NCBI GenBank assembly: GCA_963666295.1
Contig: OY762707.1
Location: 1 to 64,000, forward strand
DNA from: QZKY01 sp963666295
GTDB taxonomy: Bacteria > Pseudomonadota > Gammaproteobacteria > Burkholderiales > Burkholderiaceae_D
Direction: 5' to 3'
Length of the DNA stretch: 64,000 bases
The notes under the pieces were generated by a model that saw only the letters and a list, made by a program, of their open reading frames with translations, did not search any database and was not told where the DNA came from. The number at the start of each line of letters is the position of its first letter. Positions within the stretch are counted from its first letter, which is position 1. Positions 1-7,086 of this stretch are shown here, piece after piece. The position numbers and the translations under genes are program-made.

Positions 1-329
1 ATACGACAGGCGATGGCATTATTTCAGCATTGCAGATTTTGTCCGCGATAAGGCGCAGTGGTAAAACCCTGGCGCAATTAACGGCGTCACTGACACTCTT
101 TCCGCAGGAACTGGTTAATGTGAAAGTGCCCACCGGATTTAAATGGGAGACTTGTGCAGGACTCCTTGCCGCCAGAGAAGAAGCTGAACGTGAGCTGGCC
201 GGAAATGGCAGGGTATTGATCCGCGCTTCCGGAACCGAACCATTGATCAGGGTTATGGTGGAAGCGCGAGAGGCAGAGCAGGCAAAAAACCTCGCGAACA
301 GAATTGCGCAACAGTGCGTGCCAGATTAA
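1..329 (+). CDS. glmM: Phosphoglucosamine mutase, C-terminal part (5' end outside window)
   Basis: GlmM converts glucosamine-6-phosphate to glucosamine-1-phosphate in the cytoplasm, for UDP-GlcNAc and hence peptidoglycan and LPS synthesis. Reading from base 3, the frame opens with TTGDGIISALQIL, matching the domain 3/4 region of GlmM. It contains the family's phosphate-binding loop RASGTEPLIRVMVE near the C-terminus. About 109 codons are visible, roughly the last quarter of a protein that is normally about 445 residues. An internal TTG at base 30 is not the real start. It is followed by tRNA genes on the same strand. Confidence 0.93.
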   Translation, partial: TTGDGIISALQILSAIRRSGKTLAQLTASLTLFPQELVNVKVPTGFKWETCAGLLAAREEAERELAGNGRVLIRASGTEPLIRVMVEAREAEQAKNLANRIAQQCVPD

Positions 330-358
330 TTAAAATGGAAAAATACCCCCTGTAGCAA

Positions 359-387
359 TTGACCAAAATGGCAGGGAGGAGTATTAT
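359..387 (+). promoter_or_regulatory. Sigma-70-type promoter of tRNA-Pro
   Basis: TTGACC at 359-364 and TATTAT at 382-387 are separated by exactly 17 bases. The first base of tRNA-Pro (398) lies 10 bases after the -10 box, which suggests a very short leader. The promoter sits just after the glmM stop codon. Confidence 0.7.
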
Positions 388-397
388 TTCGATCTTT

Positions 398-474
398 CGG
401 GGTGTAGCGCAGCCTGGTAGCGCATCCGCTTTGGGAGCGGAGGGTCGGATGTTCGAATCATCTCACCCCGACCA
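398..474 (+). tRNA. tRNA-Pro (anticodon TGG)
   Basis: A 77-nt cloverleaf can be folded: acceptor CGGGGTG pairs with CACCCCG, D-stem GCGC/GCGC, anticodon stem TCCGC/GCGGA with loop TTTGGGA (anticodon TGG), and a T-loop TTCGAAT. The CCA end is encoded. Confidence 0.97.
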
Positions 475-480
475 AAATAC

Positions 481-507
481 AAAAGGCTGTCATTGACAGC
501 CTTTTTT
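481..507 (+). terminator. Rho-independent terminator between two tRNA genes
   Basis: The stem GGCTGTC (485-491) pairs with GACAGCC (495-501) around a 3-base loop and is followed by six T. It lies between tRNA-Pro and tRNA-Arg, so the two tRNAs may be separate units or linked by partial read-through. Confidence 0.85.
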
Positions 508-521
508 GTTTCAGCCCATCT

Positions 522-598
522 CTGCCCATAGCTCAGCTGGATAGAGCAACGGCCTTCTAAGCCGTAGGTCTCAGGTTCGAATCCTGATGGGCAGGCCA
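522..598 (+). tRNA. tRNA-Arg (anticodon TCT)
   Basis: A 77-nt cloverleaf: acceptor CTGCCCA pairs with TGGGCAG, D-stem GCTC/GAGC, anticodon stem ACGGC/GCCGT with loop CTTCTAA (anticodon TCT), and T-stem TCAGG/CCTGA with TTCGAAT. The discriminator base is G and CCA is encoded. Confidence 0.97.
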
Positions 599-620
599 AA
601 AAATTCCATTATCTCTCAAT

Positions 621-646
621 GGTTTGCATAGGCAAGCCCTTTTTTG
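621..646 (+). terminator. Terminator after tRNA-Arg
   Basis: GGTTTGC (621-627) pairs with GCAAGCC (632-638), including one G-T pair, and is followed by CTTTTTTGTTT. The rest of the gap to base 746 shows no gene. Confidence 0.7.
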
Positions 647-746
647 TTTCCTGAAAATGCGCGAAAAATCGGTCTGGTGGTAAAGCTGGTGGTCAATCTA
701 TTTACGACCAGATGCGCCCACCTTACCTGGAATGAGTCATTGCCGC

Positions 747-2906
747 TCAAGAAGGGGTTTGCAACTGTTCGAGCGTCACGTAATCGGTTTTTCCGCTAGC
801 CAGCAATGGCAAATGATCCATGACGACAATTTTTCTTGGGATGGCAAGTTCGGTTTGCCCTAGCATTTTGGCGGCAGTATGCAGCTTTTCTCTCGTCATT
901 TCACGATCTGTCGTACAAAGCACCAGCATTTCACCGCGCAATGGATCCGGTTGAGTAACTACTGCATGCAGTTTGTCTTTGCTTGCAGCAGCAGCAATAT
1001 TTTCCGCAATTTCAAGCGAAATCATTTCCCCTGCAACCTTGGCGAAGCGTTTGACCCTGCCAAGTACATGAACAAAGCCTTCATGATCAATGTCGACCAC
1101 ATCCCCTGTGTCGTACCAGCCCGGACCAACCGAGGAGGAGGGGTGTTCCAGTTCGCCTGGGTGCTCAAAGCGGTAATAGCCACTCATCACGTTGGGCCCG
1201 CTGACGTGCAATATCCCCCCGTGCGCTATGCCGGGCACGGGAACGAGGCGGTGGCGAATCCCCGGCAGCAATTGCCCAACGGTGCCGCTTTTGAATGCCA
1301 TTGGTGTGTTGACGGCCAGTACGGGTGCCGTTTCGGTTGCGCCATACCCCTCAAAGATGCGTACACCAAACTTTTCGAACCAGAGTTCACGTACTTCTTT
1401 TGATAGCTTCTCCGCGCCGGCGATGACGTAGCGCAGTCGGTAAAAATCATAGGGGTGGGCAAATTTTCCGTAATGCCCAAGGAAGGTGCTGGTGCCGAAT
1501 AACACCGTGCAACCTCGCTCATAGGCAAGTTCCGGAATGGCGCGGTAATGAAGCGGTGATGGGTACAAAAACAGCCTCGCCCCGGTCAAAACGGGAAGCA
1601 GCGTACCTGCTGTCAGTCCAAAAGAATGGAACAAGGGAAGCGCGTTCAGGAATTTATCTTCGGTAGAAATGTCATAAATGGCACGAACCTGGGCGATGTT
1701 GGCAAGGATGGCGCGATGCGACAGCGCAACGCCTTTGGGTTTGCCTTCGGTGCCTGAGGTAAACAACACAACAGCCGTATCTTCAGGTTGTGCACCATGG
1801 CGGCTGACTCCGTATGGACACCAGCGTGCATAGGCCAGCCACCACAGCTTGTCACGGAGCGTTACCTGCGCGCGCAAATCTTCCAGGTAGATGACGCGCG
1901 TATCTTGCAAGGCATCCACCTTCTCAACCAGTTTCCCTTGTTCCAGAAAGGCGCGCGAGGTGACAATCGTACTAATTTTGGCGGCAATGCAGGCATTTTG
2001 CATCCCCTCCGTACCAGCCGTGAAATTCAGCAAGGCAGGCGTGCGCCGGTAGGCAGTCAGGCCAATCAACAAGGCCAGCGTTGGCGCCAGATTGGGTAGC
2101 AACAAGCCGATACGTGCTTCTGCATTGTCATATCGGCTCACAAGGCGCCCCAGCATAAGCGACATTTTCAGCAAGTCGCCATAGCTGTACTCGGTGAGCT
2201 TGATGTCTTCAACAATTTTGCGCCCTCGCCCATAAATTCGCGATGCTTCCAGAAGCGAATCAAAGAGCGTTGATGGCGCTTTGGTCAAAAATATCATCTC
2301 CTGCATCATGTGACGCATGTGCTCTGCCATTTCATGGCGCCGCTGCTTGGCTGTCAGTAAGTGTGATTCGGGCAGCTTCGCGCATGGCAGAATCGAAATG
2401 CGCATTTTGGGGAACCATCTGCGCGGCGCACTCCCCGTCATCCTCGAAAAACGACTCCGTGCGGGCCCCTCAAGGCGTACCGGAATAATGTTGGCGTTCG
2501 TTTTCCCGACGACAAATGCTGTGCCTTCATACACTTTCATCAGACTGCCCGTTACGGTAATGCGCCCCTCTGGAAAAACGACGACCGGGCGTCCAGACTC
2601 AATCAAATGAACGACATGCCGGGTACTCATTGGGTTGACGGGATCAACGGTCACGTAATCGACCATTGACAAGAAAAAGCGGAAGAGGGAAAAGCCGGCA
2701 ATTTGGGTGTTCACCACAAAAACCGGCTCAATCGGCAAAAACAGGCCCAGCAACAAGCCGTCTAGAAGAGATTCGTGATTTGAGACGATCACCAGCCGTT
2801 CCGCATTGAAGTCCGGGTTCGCGCTTTCGACTTCGACGCGGTAGAAAAGCTTGCAGAGCAACAGCAGGCTAGGGCGCAAAATTGGGCGAATAAGTTTTTT
2901 TAACAT
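747..2906 (-). CDS. aas: Bifunctional acyltransferase / acyl-ACP synthetase (Aas type)
   Basis: Aas re-acylates 2-acyl lysophospholipids that LplT flips into the cytoplasm: it activates a fatty acid with ATP and transfers it to the lysolipid on the inner face of the membrane. The N-terminal PlsC-like domain shows the acyltransferase motifs HESLLD (His about residue 44) and FPEGR (about 111-115). The C-terminal AMP-forming ligase domain shows FTSGTEGKPKG (about residue 380), GYGATE and YDTGD. From the ATG at 2906 the protein is 719 residues, the same as E. coli Aas. This start lies one base after the lplT stop (TGATATG), so translation is probably coupled. The frame could extend upstream to 2987, but that extension would sit inside lplT. 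Confidence 0.93.
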   Translation of the reverse strand: MLKKLIRPILRPSLLLLCKLFYRVEVESANPDFNAERLVIVSNHESLLDGLLLGLFLPIEPVFVVNTQIAGFSLFRFFLSMVDYVTVDPVNPMSTRHVVHLIESGRPVVVFPEGRITVTGSLMKVYEGTAFVVGKTNANIIPVRLEGPARSRFSRMTGSAPRRWFPKMRISILPCAKLPESHLLTAKQRRHEMAEHMRHMMQEMIFLTKAPSTLFDSLLEASRIYGRGRKIVEDIKLTEYSYGDLLKMSLMLGRLVSRYDNAEARIGLLLPNLAPTLALLIGLTAYRRTPALLNFTAGTEGMQNACIAAKISTIVTSRAFLEQGKLVEKVDALQDTRVIYLEDLRAQVTLRDKLWWLAYARWCPYGVSRHGAQPEDTAVVLFTSGTEGKPKGVALSHRAILANIAQVRAIYDISTEDKFLNALPLFHSFGLTAGTLLPVLTGARLFLYPSPLHYRAIPELAYERGCTVLFGTSTFLGHYGKFAHPYDFYRLRYVIAGAEKLSKEVRELWFEKFGVRIFEGYGATETAPVLAVNTPMAFKSGTVGQLLPGIRHRLVPVPGIAHGGILHVSGPNVMSGYYRFEHPGELEHPSSSVGPGWYDTGDVVDIDHEGFVHVLGRVKRFAKVAGEMISLEIAENIAAAASKDKLHAVVTQPDPLRGEMLVLCTTDREMTREKLHTAAKMLGQTELAIPRKIVVMDHLPLLASGKTDYVTLEQLQTPS

Positions 2907-2907
2907 A

Positions 2908-4218
2908 TCAGCGCATTCTGGTGAGCCAGTTAACAAACCGTTTGATGAATTCGGGTGCCAGAGTGTAAATGTAGATGGCAACGCCAATGTTGATCAATCC
3001 GACCGTCAGGAAAATTTGCGGAATGCTAAAGCCGACTGAAAGCAAAACAATCGCCAGCAATGCCGCCACGACCATGAAGGCCGCATTCATGATGTTATTG
3101 CCGGCAATGATGCGTGAGCGGTGCGACGCTTCGGAACGGGTCTGCATCAAGGTGTAGAGTGGAACGCAGTAGAAACCACCAAACACACCGATCAATGTGA
3201 GATCAATCAGCATATGTATGCTTGCTGGCTGGGTAAGGAACTCTTGTACCCCCATGCCAAGCGCACCCACTTCCGGCGCGAAAAACCAGAGGTCAATCGC
3301 AAACAGGCTCAAGCCGATGGAACCGAGTGGAACCAGACCTGGTTCAACGGCATGGCGAGAAAGTTTTTCGCATAACAGTGATCCCAGGCCGATACCAACC
3401 GAAAAAATCGCCAGTAACAGCGTCACGACGCCTTCATTGCCACCCAGATAATCCTTGGTGAAAACCGGGAATTGCGACAGAAATATCGCGCCGTAAAACC
3501 AGAACCAGGAAATGCCGAGAATTGAGAGAAAAACGGTGCGGTTCTGCTTTAGGGCACGCAGGTTGCGCCAGGTTTCGGTAAGCGGATTCCAGTTAATTGC
3601 CATGTCAGGTACCGGCGCGCGCGCAGTTGGAATGTATCTGCTCGACACATAACCCAGAATGGCAACAATAAAGCAGGCACCAGCCGTCCATGACGCCCCC
3701 TTTTCACCAAGCGCAATCAGAACCCCGCCAAGAATGGTGCCGAACAGAATGGCGAGGAAGGTGCCGCATTCAATCAGACCGTTCCCGCCAGTCATTTCAT
3801 TCTCAGACAGATGTTGCGGCAGAATCGAGTACTTCACCGGACCGAACAGGGTTGATTGCGCGCCCATCAGGAAAAGCGCTATGAGTAACAAATACAGGTT
3901 CGACAACAGAAATCCGGCAGCAGCGATAAGCATGATGCCGATCTCCAACAATTTGACCCGCCTGATCAGCATCGATTTTTCGTGCTTGTCGGCGATTTGG
4001 CCTGATGTGGCTGAAAACAGGAAGAAGGGCAAAATGAAAAGTCCGGCGCAAATGTTTACCATCAGTATGGGCGACACCTTTGACATTTTGGTACCTTCAA
4101 ATGCGATCAAAATGATCATCGCATTTTTTAGCATGTTGTCGTTCATTGCACCCAGAAACTGGGTAATGAAAAGAGGCAGAAACCGGCGCTTGCCTAATAA
4201 CTGGAATTGACTTTCCAT
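2908..4218 (-). CDS. lplT: Lysophospholipid transporter (MFS)
   Basis: LplT is a major-facilitator protein of the inner membrane that flips lysophospholipids from the periplasmic to the cytoplasmic leaflet for re-acylation by Aas. The sequence has about twelve hydrophobic segments and the N-terminal stretch FITQFLGAMNDNMLKNA, which is typical of the LplT subfamily. The start at 4218 follows AAAAAGG at a normal distance. An in-frame start at 4257 would overlap the upstream regulator. At 436 residues it is somewhat longer than the E. coli protein (397). It lies between an ArsR-type regulator gene and aas on one strand, which supports an operon for phospholipid repair. Confidence 0.92.
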   Translation of the reverse strand: MESQFQLLGKRRFLPLFITQFLGAMNDNMLKNAMIILIAFEGTKMSKVSPILMVNICAGLFILPFFLFSATSGQIADKHEKSMLIRRVKLLEIGIMLIAAAGFLLSNLYLLLIALFLMGAQSTLFGPVKYSILPQHLSENEMTGGNGLIECGTFLAILFGTILGGVLIALGEKGASWTAGACFIVAILGYVSSRYIPTARAPVPDMAINWNPLTETWRNLRALKQNRTVFLSILGISWFWFYGAIFLSQFPVFTKDYLGGNEGVVTLLLAIFSVGIGLGSLLCEKLSRHAVEPGLVPLGSIGLSLFAIDLWFFAPEVGALGMGVQEFLTQPASIHMLIDLTLIGVFGGFYCVPLYTLMQTRSEASHRSRIIAGNNIMNAAFMVVAALLAIVLLSVGFSIPQIFLTVGLINIGVAIYIYTLAPEFIKRFVNWLTRMR

Positions 4219-4231
4219 AACGAGACCTTTT

Positions 4232-4543
4232 TCAGGTTTCCGTTTTGATGTACTCAAGCACGGCGCTCAATGATGATTCCAGAAAGGCTTTCTCAATCCA
4301 GAAGAACACTTCTTTGCCTTCCTTGACGCTTCCCAGCACCCCGGCTTCACGCAGAATTTTTAGGTGGTGCGAAACGGCAGAACGAGAAAGTGTGGATGCC
4401 GCAACAACCTGGCTGACATTCAATCTTTCGTCGCGATCAAAAAGCAGCAATATCCGTTGGCGATGTTCATCGCCAAGCGCAGTAAATAGCCTGGAAATGT
4501 TCCTCCATGCTTCCGGGATTTCTGTGCCGTAAGATTTTTTCAT
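4232..4543 (-). CDS. ArsR-family winged-helix regulator
   Basis: A small DNA-binding repressor of the ArsR/SmtB fold. The helix-turn-helix is seen in LNVSQVVAASTLSRSAVSHH followed by LKILREAGVLGSVKEGKEVFF, the recognition helix and wing. No clear metal-binding ELCVCDL-type box is present, so a metal-sensing role is not supported. It is the first gene before lplT-aas, 13 bases from the lplT start, and probably controls that unit or itself. The start is uncertain: ATGs at 4606, 4561, 4549 and 4543 are all in frame and none has a strong ribosome site. 4543 gives an N-terminus of typical length. Confidence 0.85.
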   Translation of the reverse strand: MKKSYGTEIPEAWRNISRLFTALGDEHRQRILLLFDRDERLNVSQVVAASTLSRSAVSHHLKILREAGVLGSVKEGKEVFFWIEKAFLESSLSAVLEYIKTET

Positions 4544-4549
4544 GCGCAT

Positions 4550-4561
4550 ATGTTTAAACAT
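4550..4561. promoter_or_regulatory. 12-bp perfect palindrome at the arsR start region (possible operator)
   Basis: ATGTTTAAACAT reads the same on both strands and lies just upstream of, or overlapping, the arsR start codon. ArsR-type repressors commonly bind AT-rich inverted repeats near their own promoter, so an autoregulatory site is a reasonable inference. Nothing in the sequence proves binding. Confidence 0.35.
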
Positions 4562-4620
4562 TTCGACTCGAGTGTCAACGGACTGCCAGCCAGAGGTTTT
4601 AATCATGGCTCAAGAAAGCT

Positions 4621-4821
4621 TATTGATTCGGTTAGTTGAAGTTTGCTCCCCTTGCGTCGCCCCAGCGCAGGCTGGGGTCCAGTGTCCTGAATACGCTCTT
4701 ACTCACCGAAAAAGCTACGCAGCATAAGCCTGAGACCCAAGCGGTAGCATAACGACACTGGATGCCAGCCTGCGCTGGCATGACATGCGCATATTTCAAA
4801 TTTATTCGTGCCGCATCAATA
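4621..4821. repeat. MITE-like palindromic element, copy 1 (201 bp)
   Basis: The copy is bounded by TATTGATTCGG at the left and GCCGCATCAATA at the right, imperfect terminal inverted repeats of about 26 bp. Inside are two REP-like hairpins, CCCCAGCGCAGGCTGGGG and TGCCAGCCTGCGCTGGCA, separated by a variable linker. Two further copies lie at 5974-6165 and 6696-6887. The right tip of this copy supplies the stop codon of xthA. No protein is encoded and no target duplication is obvious. Confidence 0.8.
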
Positions 4822-5583
4822 TTCCAGGGTTGCAACGACAGGTGCATGATCAGAGGGGCGCGACCATTTTCTTGGGTCACGATCAATCGCGCATGCCGTG
4901 CATGAGTCAGCCAGTTTTTCTGAAAGCAGAATCAAGTCAATACGCAAACCACGATTTTTCTGAAAGCCAAGCTGACGATAATCCCACCAGCTAAAGGCTT
5001 TATCCTGCTGCTCGAAAAGCCGGAAAGCATCTTTCAAGCCGAGTGCCTGCAAACGCTGAAAAGCAGTGCGCTCCGGCTCCGAAACAAGCACATGGCCTTC
5101 CCAGGCTACCGGGTCGTACACATCGCGATCATCTGGCGCAATGTTGAAATCACCAACTACAGCAAGAGAAGGGTGCTTTGCACTTTCTTTGGCTATCCAG
5201 TCGTGAAAGGCTTCCAGCCACTTCAATTTGTAAGCGTACTTATCGGAACCAACTTCCTGACCATTGGGCACGTAAGCATTGATGATGCGCGTGCCATTAA
5301 TGGTTGCCGCGATAATGCGTTGCTGCGCGTCTTCAAAAAAGGGGTTGTTCTGGATCACTTCCCTGATTTCATGGCGGGAGAGAATGGCTACGCCGTTATA
5401 GGTTCTCTGTCCGGTGAAAACGGTTTGATACCCGGCCTTTTCAAGTTCTGCAACAGGAAAATTACCATCAGTAAGCTTGGTTTCCTGTAAACAAAGCACA
5501 TCGACCGGATTGGCTTCCAGCCATTGCAAGACTTGCGGCAAGCGCACTTTAAGAGAGTTGACGTTCCAGGTGGCTATTTTCAC
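4816..5583 (-). CDS. xthA: Exodeoxyribonuclease III (AP endonuclease)
   Basis: ExoIII cleaves DNA at abasic sites and removes 3' blocking groups in base-excision repair. The 255-residue protein opens with MKIATWNVNSLKVRL and carries LCLQETKL (metal-binding Glu), GDFNIAP (catalytic Asp/Asn) and the C-terminal SDHAPV (catalytic His). It covers the whole endonuclease/exonuclease/phosphatase fold at the usual length. Its last codons, LEY then TGA, run into the terminal repeat of the adjacent MITE-like element. Confidence 0.95.
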   Translation of the reverse strand: MKIATWNVNSLKVRLPQVLQWLEANPVDVLCLQETKLTDGNFPVAELEKAGYQTVFTGQRTYNGVAILSRHEIREVIQNNPFFEDAQQRIIAATINGTRIINAYVPNGQEVGSDKYAYKLKWLEAFHDWIAKESAKHPSLAVVGDFNIAPDDRDVYDPVAWEGHVLVSEPERTAFQRLQALGLKDAFRLFEQQDKAFSWWDYRQLGFQKNRGLRIDLILLSEKLADSCTACAIDRDPRKWSRPSDHAPVVATLEY

Positions 5584-5696
5584 GGCAATGAATAGATATT
5601 TATTATCAATAGGTTACAGTTTCTATTTGCAGCTTTTTGCGCTTGGCTACAAAATTCGAAATGAAAGGGACTATGCAGCATCCTGCGCTTTGACCC

Positions 5697-5912
5697 TCAA
5701 TTTTCCTTAATTCCCTCACCATCGGCTGCTTTAATCATTGACATAATCTCTTGCGTTGTATCATCCACCCACTCCCACCACGTATCACCTCGTAATCTGT
5801 TCTGAGTGGCATGCACTTCCACATGTTTACGAACAACTTCTTCTGTGGAGCCGTGCTTTCTGGCCTTTATGTCATACAGCACATCTTCCAGTATTTTATT
5901 TTTGATAGTCAC
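5697..5912 (-). CDS. Small hypothetical protein (71 aa)
   Basis: I do not recognise this protein. It starts with GTG at 5912, seven bases after a strong ribosome site (GGGGAG), which argues that it is a real gene. It is charged and probably soluble: an N-terminal part rich in Lys/Asp/Glu, a WWEWVDD aromatic-acidic patch in the middle, and no signal peptide or membrane segment. It lies between xthA and MITE copy 2, on the same strand as both flanking genes. Confidence 0.55.
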   Translation of the reverse strand: MTIKNKILEDVLYDIKARKHGSTEEVVRKHVEVHATQNRLRGDTWWEWVDDTTQEIMSMIKAADGEGIKEN

Positions 5913-5973
5913 GCTTTTTCTCCCCGTTCGGCGTTAATAATTGCCCTCTCATTTTGCTTGTATCACACCATGA

Positions 5974-6165
5974 TATTGATTCGGCCAGTGGAAGTTTGAA
6001 GTATTCAAATTTGCTCCTCTTACGTCGCCCCAGCGTAGGCTGGGGTCCAGTGGCTTGGCTCTGCAGCACAAGACTGGGACTCAAGAGGCACTTTAACGAC
6101 ACTGGATGCCAGCCTGCGCTGGCATGACATGCGCATGTTTCAAATTTATCCGTGCCGCATCAATA
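5974..6165. repeat. MITE-like palindromic element, copy 2 (192 bp)
   Basis: Same architecture as the copy at 4621-4821: TATTGATTCGGCC at the left, CCGCATCAATA at the right, a CCCCAGCGTAGGCTGGGG hairpin and a TGCCAGCCTGCGCTGGCA hairpin. It fills most of the 318-bp gap between the small gene ending upstream at 5912 and the deaminase gene; the remaining bases show nothing recognisable. Confidence 0.8.
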
Positions 6166-6230
6166 ATAAGCGGATTATCCATTCTTAACTAAGTGTCTGA
6201 TATAGCGGGTAGAACTACCCATGCCAATAC

Positions 6231-6662
6231 TTAATTTCTTTCTTTAAATTCGACACCGGCCTCGTTAAACATCATGGAAGCGCTTCTCCAGTCATCGGCC
6301 CATCTATCCAGAAAACTATCAGAAATATCTTTGATGACCACTCTCTCGATTCCCGATTGGATAATTTTTGCCGCACATCTGGCGCAAGGCGGGTGGGTAA
6401 CATAAATGGTGCAACCTTCAACGCTTCGACCAGCAAATAGCAAGGCATTTTCTTCGGCATGGATTGTTCGGCGCAGCTTTTCATCACGGTCTTCCAATAG
6501 CGCCGAATGGTCTTGAATGTTTCTTGGGAAGCCGTTAAAGCCCAAGCTGATGACGCGATTCTTTTTGTCCACAATGACCGCGCCGACTTGTGTTGATGGG
6601 TCTTTCGACCATGACGCAACCAGTGCCGCCATATCGAGCATTCTGCTATCCCATTTTTCCAT
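6231..6662 (-). CDS. dCMP/cytidine deaminase-family protein
   Basis: A zinc-dependent deaminase fold. The catalytic motif HAEENALLFAG (zinc His and proton-shuttle Glu) is followed by the zinc-binding PPCARCAAKII (P-C-x-x-C). The family includes deoxycytidylate deaminases and ComEB-like proteins, which act on dCMP or related pyrimidines in nucleotide metabolism. The ATG at 6662 has AAAGGA about seven bases upstream and gives 143 residues. The open frame continues to 6806 only because it reads through MITE copy 3. The exact substrate is not resolved by the sequence. The gene sits between two copies of the palindromic element. Confidence 0.85.
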   Translation of the reverse strand: MEKWDSRMLDMAALVASWSKDPSTQVGAVIVDKKNRVISLGFNGFPRNIQDHSALLEDRDEKLRRTIHAEENALLFAGRSVEGCTIYVTHPPCARCAAKIIQSGIERVVIKDISDSFLDRWADDWRSASMMFNEAGVEFKERN

Positions 6663-6695
6663 TCGGTTTCCTTTTTTGGTTTTCACAGCCTCATT

Positions 6696-6887
6696 TATTG
6701 ATTCGGCAAGTTGAAGTTTGAGGTATTCAAGTTTGCGCCCCTTGCGTCGCCCCAGCGTAGGCTGGGGCCCAGTGGCTTTGCTCTGCAGCGTAAGCCTGAG
6801 ATCCAAGCGTCATCTTAACGACACTGGATGCCAGCCTGCGCTGGCATGACATGCACATATTTCAAATTTATTCGTGCCGTATCAATA
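6696..6887. repeat. MITE-like palindromic element, copy 3 (192 bp)
   Basis: Third copy, with left end TATTGATTCGGCAAG and right end GCCGTATCAATA and the same two REP-like hairpins, one with the loop-side change CCCAGCGTAGGCTGGG. It lies 34 bases upstream of the deaminase start. The remaining bases to the atpD start (6888-7086) hold no gene and presumably the ATPase operon promoter, but I see no clear -35/-10 pair. Confidence 0.8.
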
Positions 6888-7086
6888 GTCAAGGCAATTT
6901 GCCTGTTTGCAAGGCTGTTTAGCGAGATGAACAAAGTCTGAATATTAGCACGCTCGTTGGTGGAATATCGTGACGCCTTTGCGCTGGCACAACACGTAAT
7001 CTGCACAAAAAGAATACAGTCCCAACAGCATGAAGTGATAAGAAATACCGGGTGCGCGTGTTGAACAAAAACAGTGTAGGTATGCG

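Noticed and set aside
384..599. Minus-strand frame of 71 codons over the tRNA genes
   Set aside because: It is the antisense of tRNA-Pro, the terminator and tRNA-Arg; such frames are recurrent artefacts of tRNA sequences.
6662..6806. Longer N-terminus for the deaminase-like protein
   Set aside because: The extra 48 codons read through MITE copy 3; the ATG at 6662 has a good ribosome site.
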